64,000 bases of DNA from Halomonas piscis (GTDB taxonomy: Bacteria; Pseudomonadota; Gammaproteobacteria; Pseudomonadales; Halomonadaceae), in assembly GCF_031886125.1 (NCBI RefSeq), contig NZ_CP119391.1:62001-126000 (forward strand), written 5' to 3'. The notes beneath the pieces were generated by a model. It was not told the origin of the DNA. It saw only the letters and a program-made list of their open reading frames with translations, and made no database searches. Below, piece after piece: positions 26,805-36,220 of this stretch (its first letter is position 1; every line of letters begins with the position of its first letter). The position numbers and the translations under genes are program-made.

Positions 26805-28271
26805 TCAACTGGTCAGCAGGCGCAGCAGATTCTTGTAGTCCTCACGGATATCGGCGCTTTCTTCCTGAAGCGCTTTTACCTTGCGGCAGGCGTGCAGCAC
26901 CGTGGTGTGGTCGCGCCCGCCAAAGGCGTCGCCGATCTCGGGCAGGCTATGGTTGGTCAGCTCCTTGGCCAGCGCCATGGCCACCTGGCGGGGGCGCGCC
27001 ACCGAGCGCGAACGGCGCTTGGAAAGCAGATCTGCCACCTTGATCTTGTAGTACTCGGCCACCGTTCGCTGGATGTTGTCCACCCCTACCTGCTTGTCCT
27101 GGAGGGCGAGCAGATCCTTGAGCGACTCGCGGATGAAGTCCTGGGTAATGGCCTTGCCCATGAAGTGCGAATCGGCAATCACCTTTTTCAGCGCGCCTTC
27201 CAGCTCGCGGACGTTGGAGCGGATTTTCTGGGCGATGAAAAAGGCCGCGTCGTGGGGCAGATCCACTTTGGCCTGATCCGCCTTCTTCATCAAAATTGCC
27301 ACCCGGGTTTCCAGCTCCGGCGGCTCGATGGCCACCGTCAGCCCCCAGCCGAAGCGCGACTTCAAACGCTCCTCGACGCCGCTGATTTCCTTGGGGTAGC
27401 GGTCCGAGGTGAGGATCATCTGCTGGCCGCCTTCCAGCAGGGCGTTAAAGGTATGGAAAAACTCCTCCTGGGAGCGTTCCTTGCCGGCAAAAAACTGGAT
27501 GTCGTCGATCAGCAGGGCGTCGACGCTGCGGTAAAACCGCTTGAAATCGTTGATGGCGTTGAGCTGCAGCGCCTTGACCATGTCGGCCACGAAACGCTCG
27601 GAATGCAGATAGACCACTCGGGCGTTTTCCCGCCGCCCGGCCAGAGCGTTGCCCACCGCGTGCATCAGGTGGGTTTTGCCCAGCCCCACGCCGCCGTAGA
27701 GAAACAATGGGTTATAAGCTCCGCCGGGGTTTTCCGACACCTGGCGCGAGGCGGCCCGGGCCAGCTGGTTGGACTTGCCCTCGACAAAGGTGTCGAAGGT
27801 GAAGTTGGCGTTGAGTCCGCTGGTGTGCTTGAGGCTGCCTTCCACCTGTACCTGGCGTTCGCCCGACGGGCGCGGCGTTTCCTGGCTCAGGCCATTGATT
27901 TCATGCTCGTCACCCGCGCTGCTCCGGGGCGGCGAGTGCGCTGCCGAGCCGGTGCTCGACGGCGGCACAGCGGACACCGGGTTGCCCAGCTCGCGCGGCT
28001 GGGGAGCCGGTGCCGCGGCGGCGCGGCGGCTGCCCACGGTCAGGCTCACCCGAGGCGGCTTGGTCGGGGCGAGTTCGCGCATCAGCTCGCTGATTCGCTT
28101 GGCATACTTGTCGCTCACCCAGTCGCGCACAAAGCGGTTGGGAGCGAGCAGGTAAAGCTCGTTGGCCTCTCCCTGCTCGGCCTGCAGCGGGCGTATCCAG
28201 GTATTGAATTGCTGTGAGCTAAGCTCGTCCTGCAAATAGTCCAGACACTGATGCCAAAGCGCGAGTGACAC
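26805..28271 (-). CDS. dnaA: Chromosomal replication initiator protein DnaA
   Basis: A 488-residue AAA+ initiator. Domain I is [30 protein letters not shown], domain II is a low-complexity linker, domain III has Walker [25 protein letters not shown] and Walker [15 protein letters not shown], and domain IV carries the DNA-binding signature [33 protein letters not shown]. It opens and binds oriC, which lies directly upstream with several DnaA boxes; autoregulation through these is likely. Confidence 0.98.
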   Translation of the reverse strand: MSLALWHQCLDYLQDELSSQQFNTWIRPLQAEQGEANELYLLAPNRFVRDWVSDKYAKRISELMRELAPTKPPRVSLTVGSRRAAAAPAPQPRELGNPVSAVPPSSTGSAAHSPPRSSAGDEHEINGLSQETPRPSGERQVQVEGSLKHTSGLNANFTFDTFVEGKSNQLARAASRQVSENPGGAYNPLFLYGGVGLGKTHLMHAVGNALAGRRENARVVYLHSERFVADMVKALQLNAINDFKRFYRSVDALLIDDIQFFAGKERSQEEFFHTFNALLEGGQQMILTSDRYPKEISGVEERLKSRFGWGLTVAIEPPELETRVAILMKKADQAKVDLPHDAAFFIAQKIRSNVRELEGALKKVIADSHFMGKAITQDFIRESLKDLLALQDKQVGVDNIQRTVAEYYKIKVADLLSKRRSRSVARPRQVAMALAKELTNHSLPEIGDAFGGRDHTTVLHACRKVKALQEESADIREDYKNLLRLLTS

Positions 28272-28822
28272 TCATCTCACCATCGTATTGAAAAAGGCCG
28301 GCCATTGTAGCGCCCAACGTCCTCGTTATCCACATGGGGAAAGCCGTCAAAACGCCTGTGGATAACCTTCTTGGCAAACGGCTGATATCTCGTCCACAGC
28401 CTGCGGGCAAGCTGGCCAAAATGCCAGCTGTCCCTGACCTTCCACGGTTTCCCCACAGCTTGCCGTCCCTTTGCCCAACGCTTGTCAACAGATTTATTAT
28501 TCTCCCAGCCGACTGATGTGATTGTTAAAAAATATCTTATCCACAAATATTGTCCCCACCATTAATAACAACATTAGTTATCTTATAATAATAGTAATTA
28601 TTGGATGGGCAGACGCTGACAAAAAAATCCGCGGTCGTGGTCGCGGCCTGAAAAATGCCCGGCAGGCACCGCCCAAGGGCAGAATCCCGAGGGAAAAATT
28701 GCACCCGGCTCGGGAAGGCTCTACAATTTGCGGTCTTTCATTGGATATCCCCGTGCGGCGGCTGCCGAACAGGGGCGTCCAGCATTAATGTTCCGTCCTA
28801 AAACCACGTGGGAATACGAGTT
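28272..28822. other. Chromosomal replication origin (oriC) region
   Basis: The 550 bases between dnaA and rpmH hold three perfect DnaA boxes: TTATCCACA at 28326-28334, its complement at 28357-28365, and TTATCCACA at 28537-28545. Looser boxes are seen near 28390 and 28482. A strongly AT-rich stretch (about 28520-28610, with TTATAATAATAGTAATTATT) directly follows the third box and is the likely unwinding element. Position between dnaA and rpmH, the strand switch of genes, and nearby parS sites all support an origin. The stretch 28611-28822 also carries promoter DNA for rpmH. Confidence 0.85.
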
Positions 28823-28957
28823 ATGAAACGCACTTATCAACCCAGCGTTATCAAGCGCAAGCGCCTGCACGGCTTCCGTGCCCGCATGGCAACCAAAAGC
28901 GGCCGCGCAGTCCTCTCTCGCCGCCGGGCCAAGGGCCGCAAGCGTCTGAGCGCCTGA
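28823..28957 (+). CDS. rpmH: 50S ribosomal protein L34
   Basis: A 44-residue, very basic ribosomal protein beginning [20 protein letters not shown] and ending [12 protein letters not shown], essentially the universal L34 sequence. It is too short to be seen in many gene scans. It is transcribed away from oriC and followed within seven bases by rnpA, the conserved arrangement. Confidence 0.98.
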   Translation: MKRTYQPSVIKRKRLHGFRARMATKSGRAVLSRRRAKGRKRLSA

Positions 28958-28964
28958 TCAAGCC

Positions 28965-29360
28965 TTGGGTGTGTCCCCTCAAGGCTTTCCCCGGGCGCTG
29001 CGTCTGCTAAGCGCCGGGGATTTCCGTTACGTTTTTGCCCAAGCCGATCTCAAGATCCATGCCAAAGGCATGCTGGCACTGGCGCGCTTCAACGGCGACG
29101 ACCATGCCCGGATCGGCCTGGTAGCGGGTAAAAAAAACGTCAAGCTTGCCGTAGAGCGCAACCGCTTCAAGCGCCTGGCGCGCGAGTCCTTCCGCCTGCG
29201 TCAGGAAAAGCTGCCTACGGTCGACGTGGTGCTGATGGCCCGGCGCGGCGTTGACGACATGGATAACGCCATGCTTCAGCGCCAGCTTCACGGGCTATGG
29301 AAGCGACTGCAGCGCGACGCCCTGCGCCACGGCAACCCGGCGGCGCCGACCAGGACATAA
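28965..29360 (+). CDS. rnpA: Ribonuclease P protein component
   Basis: A protein of about 130 residues helping the RNase P RNA bind and mature tRNA precursors. The motif RIGLVAGKKNVKLAVERNRFKRLARESFR carries the family RNR signature. The start is unclear: TTG at 28965 or GTG at 28971, both without a strong binding site, suggesting coupling to rpmH. yidD, usually next, is not found. Confidence 0.95.
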   Translation: MGVSPQGFPRALRLLSAGDFRYVFAQADLKIHAKGMLALARFNGDDHARIGLVAGKKNVKLAVERNRFKRLARESFRLRQEKLPTVDVVLMARRGVDDMDNAMLQRQLHGLWKRLQRDALRHGNPAAPTRT

Positions 29361-29397
29361 CGTGACGCTTGATGCCATCACCTCAACGCTCGACCCG

Positions 29398-29415
29398 GCC
29401 TGCCGCACGGCAGGC
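29398..29415 (+). terminator. Hairpin with short T run between rnpA and yidC
   Basis: GCCTGCCG pairs with CGGCAGGC around a two-base loop core and is followed by TTTCG. It may be a weak terminator or attenuator. It occupies the place where yidD normally lies. Confidence 0.5.
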
Positions 29416-29487
29416 TTTCGTGTGTCATGGGTCGGGTAAAACAACACTGCGCCATTGCATGTTCACCACCCAGCGGGCAGAACCCTC

Positions 29488-31173
29488 ATGGACGTTAAAC
29501 GACTGATATTACTGATTCCATTGGCAATACTGGCGTATCTGCTGGTGGTTCAATGGAATCAGGACTATGGGCAATCGGCCGAACCTGCGCCGGCCGTTGA
29601 AAGCACCCAGCGCAGCGACGACGCTTCGTCTGAAAACGCCGATGAAGGCGGGCTGGACGTTCCCGACGCCTCGCCGTCAGCCGCCGGTGACGAAGGCGCG
29701 CCGGCGGCCGATATCGATCCCGACGAGGATCAAAGCCGCAGTACCATCGCCGTCACCACCGACGTGCTCGATCTGCGCATCGACCCGCACGGCGGCGACA
29801 TCGTCTACGCCGCTCTGCCGCAGCACAAGCGGACGCTGGAATCCGAGCGCAACTACGTGCTGCTCTCCGACAACAGCGTACGCAGCTACGTGGCGCGCTC
29901 GGGGCTTCAGCTTGACGGCGACTCCAGCCGTATCGCCTTCACTCCGGAAAAGACCGAATATCACCTGAGCGACGGTCAGGATCAGCTCGACGTTGATCTC
30001 ACCGCCGAGGTCAACGGCGTCGACATCACCAAGCGGCTGAGCTTCGAGCGCGGCAAGTACGCGGTCAACGTGCACTACCTGGTGGATAACCAGGGTGAGA
30101 CTCCGGTCGACGCACGCTTCATCGGCCAGCTGGTGCGCGACGACAGCCCCGACCCCACCAGCGGCACCAAGATCGGCATGAAGTCGTTTTTGGGCGCGGC
30201 CTACTCCACGCCGGAAAGCCGCTACGACAAGGTCGACTTTGACGATATCAAGGCCGGCAACGTCAAGAATCGCGACGCCGAAGGCGGCTGGGTCGCCATG
30301 CTCCAGCACTACTTCGTCTCGGCCTGGGCGCCGCCCCAGAGCCAGCAGAACCTCTTCTACGCCACCACCGACTCCAAGGGGCGCAACGTGGCCGCCTTTG
30401 CCGGCCCCACCCAGGAAGTCGAGGCCAGCGAGCAGACAACGCTCGACGCCACGCTTTACATGGGTCCCAAGGTGCAGGACTACATGGAAGAGGTCGCGCC
30501 CAACCTCCGCCTGACCGTGGACTACGGCTGGCTGTGGTTCATCGCCAACCCGCTGTTCTGGCTGCTGGACAAGATCCACGACGTGATCGGCAACTGGGGC
30601 TGGTCCATTGTGCTGCTCACCGTGCTGGTGAAAGCCGCGCTGTTCCCGCTCTCGGCCAAGGCCTATCGCTCCATGGGGCGGATGCGCAAGCTCGGCCCGG
30701 AAATGAAGCGCATCAAGGAACGCTTCGGCGATGATCGCCAGAAGATGTCCCAGGAAATGATGAAGTTCTACCAGAAGGAGAAGATCAATCCGCTGGGGGG
30801 CTGTTTGCCGATCGTGGTGCAGATGCCGGTCTTCATCGCGCTTTACTGGATGCTGCTGGAATCCGTCGAGCTGCGCCACGCGCCGTTCATCTTCTGGATC
30901 CAGGACCTGTCGATCAAGGATCCGTACTTCATCCTGCCGATTCTGATGGGCGCGTCGATGTTCCTGCAGCAGCAGCTGAACCCCACGCCGCCGGACCCGA
31001 TGCAGGCCAAGATCATGAAGATGCTGCCGATCATCTTCACCTTCTTCTTCCTGTGGTTCCCGGCCGGCCTGGTGATCTACTGGGTGGTCAACAACTGCAT
31101 TTCCATCGCCCAGCAGTACTTCATCACGCGACAGATCGAAAACGATCCCAGCATCGGCAAGGGCAAGACCTGA
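29488..31173 (+). CDS. yidC: Membrane protein insertase YidC
   Basis: A 561-residue inner-membrane insertase. One N-terminal membrane segment ([18 protein letters not shown]) is followed by an acidic linker typical of halophiles, a large periplasmic domain to about residue 340, and the conserved insertase core: [40 protein letters not shown] and the final membrane segments [27 protein letters not shown] at 29488 gives the standard start MDVKRLILL. It lies in the conserved rpmH-rnpA-yidC-mnmE order. Confidence 0.97.
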   Translation: MDVKRLILLIPLAILAYLLVVQWNQDYGQSAEPAPAVESTQRSDDASSENADEGGLDVPDASPSAAGDEGAPAADIDPDEDQSRSTIAVTTDVLDLRIDPHGGDIVYAALPQHKRTLESERNYVLLSDNSVRSYVARSGLQLDGDSSRIAFTPEKTEYHLSDGQDQLDVDLTAEVNGVDITKRLSFERGKYAVNVHYLVDNQGETPVDARFIGQLVRDDSPDPTSGTKIGMKSFLGAAYSTPESRYDKVDFDDIKAGNVKNRDAEGGWVAMLQHYFVSAWAPPQSQQNLFYATTDSKGRNVAAFAGPTQEVEASEQTTLDATLYMGPKVQDYMEEVAPNLRLTVDYGWLWFIANPLFWLLDKIHDVIGNWGWSIVLLTVLVKAALFPLSAKAYRSMGRMRKLGPEMKRIKERFGDDRQKMSQEMMKFYQKEKINPLGGCLPIVVQMPVFIALYWMLLESVELRHAPFIFWIQDLSIKDPYFILPILMGASMFLQQQLNPTPPDPMQAKIMKMLPIIFTFFFLWFPAGLVIYWVVNNCISIAQQYFITRQIENDPSIGKGKT

Positions 31174-31198
31174 CGTCTGACCAGGCCCTTGGACGTAC

Positions 31199-31230
31199 CG
31201 CCAACCCCCGCGTCCTGCGGGGGGTTGGCG
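31199..31230 (+). promoter_or_regulatory. Strong hairpin in the mnmE leader
   Basis: CGCCAACCCCCGC pairs with GCGGGGGGTTGGCG around a four-base loop, with one bulged G. There is no T run, so it is more likely an RNA-stability or attenuation structure than a terminator. mnmE starts 30 bases later. Confidence 0.5.
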
Positions 31231-31259
31231 TTCCGGCAGACGGCAACAGGGAGAATCCC

Positions 31260-32645
31260 ATGGCCAACGCCTTCTATACTCCGGATACCATTGCCGCCCT
31301 GGCCACCCCGCCCGGGCGCGGCGGCGTGGGCATCATCCGCCTTTCCGGCCCCGGCAGCGGAAAAATGGCCGACGCCCTGCTCGGCGCCTGCCCGTCTCCG
31401 CGTCATGCCCATTATGGTCCTTTCTACGGGGACGCCTTTCACGGCGAGCGCGAGGTTATCGACGAGGGCATCGCGCTTTACTTCCCCGGGCCGCATTCGT
31501 TCACCGGCGAAGACGTGCTGGAGCTTCACGGCCACGGCGGACCGGTGATCATGGACCTGCTGCTCGAGCGCTGCGTGGCGCTGGGGGCGCGTCTGGCCCG
31601 GCCCGGGGAATTTTCCGAGCGGGCCTTTCTCAACGACAAGCTGGACCTTGCCCAGGCCGAGGCCATTGCCGACTTGATCGACGCCAGCTCGCGCTCGGCA
31701 GCACAAAACGCCGTGCGCTCGCTTCAGGGCGAGTTTTCCCAGCGCGTGAGCGGCCTGGTGGATAAACTCATCGAACTGCGCATCTACGTCGAGGCGGCCA
31801 TCGATTTCCCCGAGGAGGAGATCGACTTTCTCGGCGACGGCAAGGTGGCCGCGATGCTCAATGCGGTAACCGAAGAGCTCGAGAGCGTCCGCGCCGCCGC
31901 CGGCCAGGGCGCGCTGATGCGCGAGGGCATGAGCGTGGTGATTGCCGGGCGTCCCAACGCCGGCAAGTCGAGCCTGCTCAACGCGCTCACCGAGCAGGAC
32001 ACCGCCATTGTGACCGACATTGCCGGCACCACCCGGGACGTGCTGCGCGAGCATATCCACCTCGACGGCATGCCGCTGCACGTCATCGATACCGCCGGGC
32101 TGCGCGACACCCCGGACGCCATCGAGAAAATCGGCGTGGCCCGGGCCTGGGAGGAGATCGAGACCGCCGACCGGGTGCTGCTGCTGGTGGACGCCGCCAC
32201 TACCGACGCCGTTGACCCTCACGCCATCTGGCCCGAGTTTGTCGATCGCCTGCCGGATACCGGCCGTTTGACGCTGGTGCGCAACAAGATCGACACCAGC
32301 GAAGAAGCGCCGGGGATCGATCTGTCCACCGCCCATCCCGTGGTGCGTCTGTCGGCCAGAACCGGCGCCGGTGTGGATCACCTCAAGGAGCACCTGAAGT
32401 CGATCATGGGGTTCAGCGCCACCACCGAGGGCCGCTTCTCCGCCCGCCGGCGCCACCTGGACGCCCTGGACCGCGCGGCCGAGGCGCTGGACAGCGGCCA
32501 GGGCCAGCTGTCGGGCTTTGGCGCCGGCGAGCTCCTCGCCGAAGACCTGCGCGACGCCCAGCAGGCGCTCGGGGAAATCACCGGCGACTTCAGCGCCGAC
32601 GACCTGCTGGGCGAGATCTTCGGCAGCTTTTGTATCGGCAAGTAA
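31260..32645 (+). CDS. mnmE: tRNA uridine-5-carboxymethylaminomethyl modification GTPase
   Basis: A 461-residue enzyme that with MnmG modifies the wobble uridine of some tRNAs. The N-terminal folate-binding domain starts [22 protein letters not shown]. The G domain has [36 protein letters not shown] and NKID. The C-terminus ends FCIGK with the conserved Cys. ATG at 31260 gives the family start. mnmG, usually next door, is not present; a BCCT transporter follows instead. Confidence 0.97.
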   Translation: MANAFYTPDTIAALATPPGRGGVGIIRLSGPGSGKMADALLGACPSPRHAHYGPFYGDAFHGEREVIDEGIALYFPGPHSFTGEDVLELHGHGGPVIMDLLLERCVALGARLARPGEFSERAFLNDKLDLAQAEAIADLIDASSRSAAQNAVRSLQGEFSQRVSGLVDKLIELRIYVEAAIDFPEEEIDFLGDGKVAAMLNAVTEELESVRAAAGQGALMREGMSVVIAGRPNAGKSSLLNALTEQDTAIVTDIAGTTRDVLREHIHLDGMPLHVIDTAGLRDTPDAIEKIGVARAWEEIETADRVLLLVDAATTDAVDPHAIWPEFVDRLPDTGRLTLVRNKIDTSEEAPGIDLSTAHPVVRLSARTGAGVDHLKEHLKSIMGFSATTEGRFSARRRHLDALDRAAEALDSGQGQLSGFGAGELLAEDLRDAQQALGEITGDFSADDLLGEIFGSFCIGK

Positions 32646-32716
32646 GTGTCGAACCCTTCTGCCAACTACCACCAATCTGCCAACCACCACCAAGAAGTTA
32701 AAACAGGAGTTGAAAC

Positions 32717-32758
32717 ATGAAACGCTACGCCTGCGCGTTTGCCGGGGGGGCGGTGTGA
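32717..32758 (+). CDS. Possible 13-codon leader peptide overlapping the transporter start
   Basis: ATG at 32717 has a good ribosome binding site (CAGGAG) and encodes MKRYACAFAGGAV then TGA, which overlaps the GTG start of the transporter gene. It contains a run of seven G. It may couple translation, or it may be the true transporter start put out of frame by the G run. Support is positional only. Confidence 0.3.
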   Translation: MKRYACAFAGGAV

Positions 32759-34824
32759 ACACCGAGAGCACCGAGACCGCAAACCCCGGACGACCTCCGG
32801 AGCCTTCAGACAAGGCAATCCTTCCCCCGGTGAACTGGCCCGTGTTCATTTGGGCCGCCCTCGGTTCGATAGCGATCACCCTGTGGGCGCTCGTCACTCC
32901 CGAATCCGCCCAGGAAACGCTCGGTGCCGTGGTGGGATGGGCCTCGGGCTGGTTCGGCTGGTTCTACGTCCTGCTCGCCGGCGGGGTGCTCACCTTCGTT
33001 ATCTACCTTGCGTTCTCCCGTTTTGGCAACACCAAGCTCGGGCCGGAAAACGCCAAACCCGAGTTCTCCACCCTCGCCTGGGCTTCCATGCTGTTCGCCG
33101 CCGGCATCGGTACCGACCTGATGTTCTTCGCCGTCGCCGAGCCCGTCACCCAGTACCTGCACCCGCCCTCGGGCGCCGCGGAAACTGTCGCCGCCGCCCG
33201 GCAGGCCACCGTGTGGACTCTTTTCCACTACGGAATCTCCGGATGGGGAATGTACGCCCTGATGGGGATGGCCCTGGCATATTTCGCCTACCGGATGAAA
33301 CTTCCCCTCGCCGTTCGTTCCGCGCTCGCCCCGATCATCGGCAAGCGCATCCACGGCCCCCTGGGGAACACCGTGGACTTTGCCGCCCTTCTGGGCACGA
33401 TCTTCGGGGTGGCCACCTCGCTGGGGATCGGTGTGGTGATGGTCAACGTCGGGCTGGCTACCGTGCTCGGAGTGCCGGTGAGTACCGCGACCCAGATAGC
33501 GATCGTCGTCATGGGGGTGGGCGTTGCCATTCTCTCGGCGGTATCCGGGGTCGACAAGGGCATCAAGTTCCTCTCGCTGATGAACGTGTTTTCTGCGATC
33601 GGTCTGAGCCTGTGGATCCTCGTCACGGGGAAGACCCAGTACCTGCTGGACGGGCTGGTGCTGAATATCGGGGACTTCGCCAGCATGTTCCCGAACATGG
33701 TCCTGCAGACCTTCGCCTTCGAGGACACCGGCAGCTGGATGAGCGACTGGACCCTGTTCTTCTGGGCCTGGTGGGTTGCCTGGGCTTCCTTCGTCGGCAT
33801 GTTCCTCGCCCGGATCTCCCGGGGGCGCACGATCCGACAGTTCGTCGCCGGTACCTTGACCATACCGTTCGTGTACATCCTCATGTGGATCTCCATCTAC
33901 GGCAACGCCGCCCTGGACATCATCCGCAGCGGGGATGCCGAGTTCGGTACCCAAACCGTTCTCAACCCCGAGAGCGGCTTCTACGAACTGCTTTCGCACT
34001 ACCCGGCGTTCATGTTCATCGCCGGGCTTGCAACACTGACCGCGCTGCTGTTCTACGTCACCAGCGCCGACTCCGCCGCGCTGGTCATGGCGAACCTTTC
34101 CTCCCGCCTGCCGACCCCCCAGCACGACGGCCGGGCCGCGCTGCGGATCTTCTGGGCGATCGCCACCGGTGCGCTGACGATCGCGATGCTCATTGTGGGC
34201 GGTATCGGAGCCTTGCAAAGCGCCACGGTCATCATGGGGCTGCCGTTCTCCTTCGTCATGATCCTGGTGATGGTCAGCCTGTACCGGTCGCTGCGAGTGG
34301 AAGCCCGGCGCCTGGACAGCGGCGAGCAGGCCATGCCCGTGGCCGGGCGCGCCGCCCGTGGCGGAGAGGTGCGCTGGCAGACTCGTCTGGGGCGGATGCT
34401 CACCTTCCCCAACGCGGGGCGGGCCCGGGAGTTCGAAGACAAGGTTCTGCTGCCCACTCTCGGTGAAATCGTCGATGAGTTCGCCGGACGGGGCATCACC
34501 GCCACCTGTGAAAAGCACCTCGACGAGGAGGGGGAGCAATGTATCGAACTTGCGGTCGACCCGACCTCCGAGCATCCCTTCCACTACCAGGTATTCCGCA
34601 AGGAAGCGCCGATGCCGATGTTCGGCGGGCGCCCGACCCAGGTGGCAGACAAGTTCGTGCGCATGGAGGTCTACCTCGACGTCGCCGCCTCCCAGGGGTA
34701 CGACATCATGGGCTACACCAGAGAACAGCTGCTGGATAACGTGCTGGATCAGTACGAGCGTCACCTGGAGTTTCTGCAGATGCAGGAGTTCGCGGTCAAT
34801 GCCCATGAGATGCAGTCATCGTGA
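32755..34824 (+). CDS. BCCT-family betaine/carnitine/choline transporter
   Basis: A 689-residue transporter with about twelve membrane segments and a long cytoplasmic C-terminal domain (about residues 540-689), the BetT-like layout in which the tail senses osmotic stress. Family motifs include LAWASMLFAAGIGTDLMFFAVAEPV, FHYGISGWGMYALMGMALAYFAYR and the Trp-rich TLFFWAWWVAWASFVGMFLARISRGRTIRQF. It takes up quaternary amines such as choline or betaine with sodium or proton. GTG at 32755 is the annotated start; see the G-run finding. It overlaps the amidase gene by four bases. Confidence 0.9.
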   Translation: MNTESTETANPGRPPEPSDKAILPPVNWPVFIWAALGSIAITLWALVTPESAQETLGAVVGWASGWFGWFYVLLAGGVLTFVIYLAFSRFGNTKLGPENAKPEFSTLAWASMLFAAGIGTDLMFFAVAEPVTQYLHPPSGAAETVAAARQATVWTLFHYGISGWGMYALMGMALAYFAYRMKLPLAVRSALAPIIGKRIHGPLGNTVDFAALLGTIFGVATSLGIGVVMVNVGLATVLGVPVSTATQIAIVVMGVGVAILSAVSGVDKGIKFLSLMNVFSAIGLSLWILVTGKTQYLLDGLVLNIGDFASMFPNMVLQTFAFEDTGSWMSDWTLFFWAWWVAWASFVGMFLARISRGRTIRQFVAGTLTIPFVYILMWISIYGNAALDIIRSGDAEFGTQTVLNPESGFYELLSHYPAFMFIAGLATLTALLFYVTSADSAALVMANLSSRLPTPQHDGRAALRIFWAIATGALTIAMLIVGGIGALQSATVIMGLPFSFVMILVMVSLYRSLRVEARRLDSGEQAMPVAGRAARGGEVRWQTRLGRMLTFPNAGRAREFEDKVLLPTLGEIVDEFAGRGITATCEKHLDEEGEQCIELAVDPTSEHPFHYQVFRKEAPMPMFGGRPTQVADKFVRMEVYLDVAASQGYDIMGYTREQLLDNVLDQYERHLEFLQMQEFAVNAHEMQSS

Positions 34825-36185
34825 CCTATTCTCCTCTGGCCGCGGCGCTTGAGACGCTGCGCCGGCAGCCCGAGTCGCTTATCGACGTGGCCGAGCAGGC
34901 GCTTTCGGCCCGGGTGCCCGCCTGGCAGGGCTACGCCGCCTGGGCGCCGGAAAAGGTTCGCGAGCAGGCCAGAGCGCTTGCGGCACAGGTACGCGCCGGC
35001 GGTGCCTGCGGCCCCTGGTACGGGCTTCCGGTGTCGGTCAAGGACAATATCGGCCTTGCCGGCTGGCCGCTGCGCGCCGGCTGCGCGGATCCGCTGCCCT
35101 CTTCCTGGCAGGGCGATGCCGCGATCACCGCCCGGTGCCGCCGCCGGGGGGCGCTGTTCACCGGGCTCACCCACAGCGTGCCGTTTGCCTTTACCAGCCT
35201 CGGCGTGACGGTAAGCGGCGACGGCCCTCGCAACCCCTGGGATACCGCCCGGGTATGCGGCGGCTCATCGAGCGGCGCGGCGGTGAGCCTTGTCGAGGGC
35301 AGCGCCTGGCTGGCGCTGGGCTCGGACACTGCGGGGTCCGTCCGCGTGCCGGCGGCGATGACCGGTACCGTGGGGCTCAAGCTCACCGCCGGACGCTGGC
35401 CGATGAAGGGCGTGGTGCCGCTCAGCCACAGCCTCGACAGCCTGGGCGTCATGACGGCAAGCGTCGCCGACCTTGCAGCGGCCCTCAGCATCTGCACGGA
35501 TCCTCTGGTACCGGCAGCGCCGCGGCCGCTGCACGGGCTGCGGCTGGGCGTGCTGGGAGGCGCGCCCCGGGTAAGCGCCGAGCCGGGAATCGACGAGGCC
35601 TTTGCCCGCGCGCTCCGGGAGCTGGAGGCCGGCGGGGCCCGCTGCGTCGAGATCGATTTTCCCGAAGCGGACGAGGCGGATAGACTCTTTCGTTCCGGGG
35701 GGCTGGTGGCGGCCGAGCTGGGCATGTTTCTGTCGCTTTGCCTGCCGTCCCACCACCGGCAGCTGGAGCCGCTGCTGGCAGAATCGATTGCGCTTTCAAG
35801 CGAGCTCAGCGCCGCCGACTACCGCCAGCGCCTGAGCGATTTTTATGGTCTGAGCCGGCGGGCGGCGGCGCGCTTTCGCGACATGGATATCGACGCGCTG
35901 GTACTGCCGACCTCGCCGCTCACGCCGCCGCGGCGAGACAGCGTGACAACCCCGGCCACCTACGCGGCGGCCGACGCGCAGATTCTGCGGCACGCAGCCT
36001 TTGTCAACTACCTGCGCTGGTGCGCCTTGAGTCTGCCCATCGGCTTGGATAGTGTGGGCATGCCGGTTGGCCTCCAGCTGGTCATGCCCGGCTTTGCCGA
36101 GCCGCAGCTGCTGGGAGCCGCCGCCGCCATCGAGCGCTGTCTGGGCACCCCCCACGAACGTCAGGGCCTGCCACCCCGGCCCTGA
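34821..36185 (+). CDS. Amidase-signature-family hydrolase
   Basis: A 454-residue amidase. The catalytic Ser-cisSer-Lys triad is visible: Lys in GLPVSVKDNIGLAG, Ser in CGGSSSGAAVS and nucleophile Ser in GSDTAGSVRVPAAMTG. GTG start overlaps the transporter stop (GTGA), so the two are translationally coupled. This suggests that the enzyme hydrolyses an amide imported by the transporter, or works on its product. It is distinct from the broken amidase at 24162-25577. The true substrate is unknown. Confidence 0.85.
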   Translation: MTYSPLAAALETLRRQPESLIDVAEQALSARVPAWQGYAAWAPEKVREQARALAAQVRAGGACGPWYGLPVSVKDNIGLAGWPLRAGCADPLPSSWQGDAAITARCRRRGALFTGLTHSVPFAFTSLGVTVSGDGPRNPWDTARVCGGSSSGAAVSLVEGSAWLALGSDTAGSVRVPAAMTGTVGLKLTAGRWPMKGVVPLSHSLDSLGVMTASVADLAAALSICTDPLVPAAPRPLHGLRLGVLGGAPRVSAEPGIDEAFARALRELEAGGARCVEIDFPEADEADRLFRSGGLVAAELGMFLSLCLPSHHRQLEPLLAESIALSSELSAADYRQRLSDFYGLSRRAAARFRDMDIDALVLPTSPLTPPRRDSVTTPATYAAADAQILRHAAFVNYLRWCALSLPIGLDSVGMPVGLQLVMPGFAEPQLLGAAAAIERCLGTPHERQGLPPRP

Positions 36186-36220
36186 CACAACCAAGAACAA
36201 AGCCGCGAGAGAGATCAGCG

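Noticed and set aside
32806..34806. 666-codon frame antisense to the BCCT transporter
   Set aside because: It is a shadow caused by high GC; it lacks family features, whereas the plus strand gives a clear transporter.
34821..36185. Naming the amidase as GatA
   Set aside because: It has the amidase signature but no gatB or gatC nearby and sits in a transporter operon, so a GatA role is unlikely.
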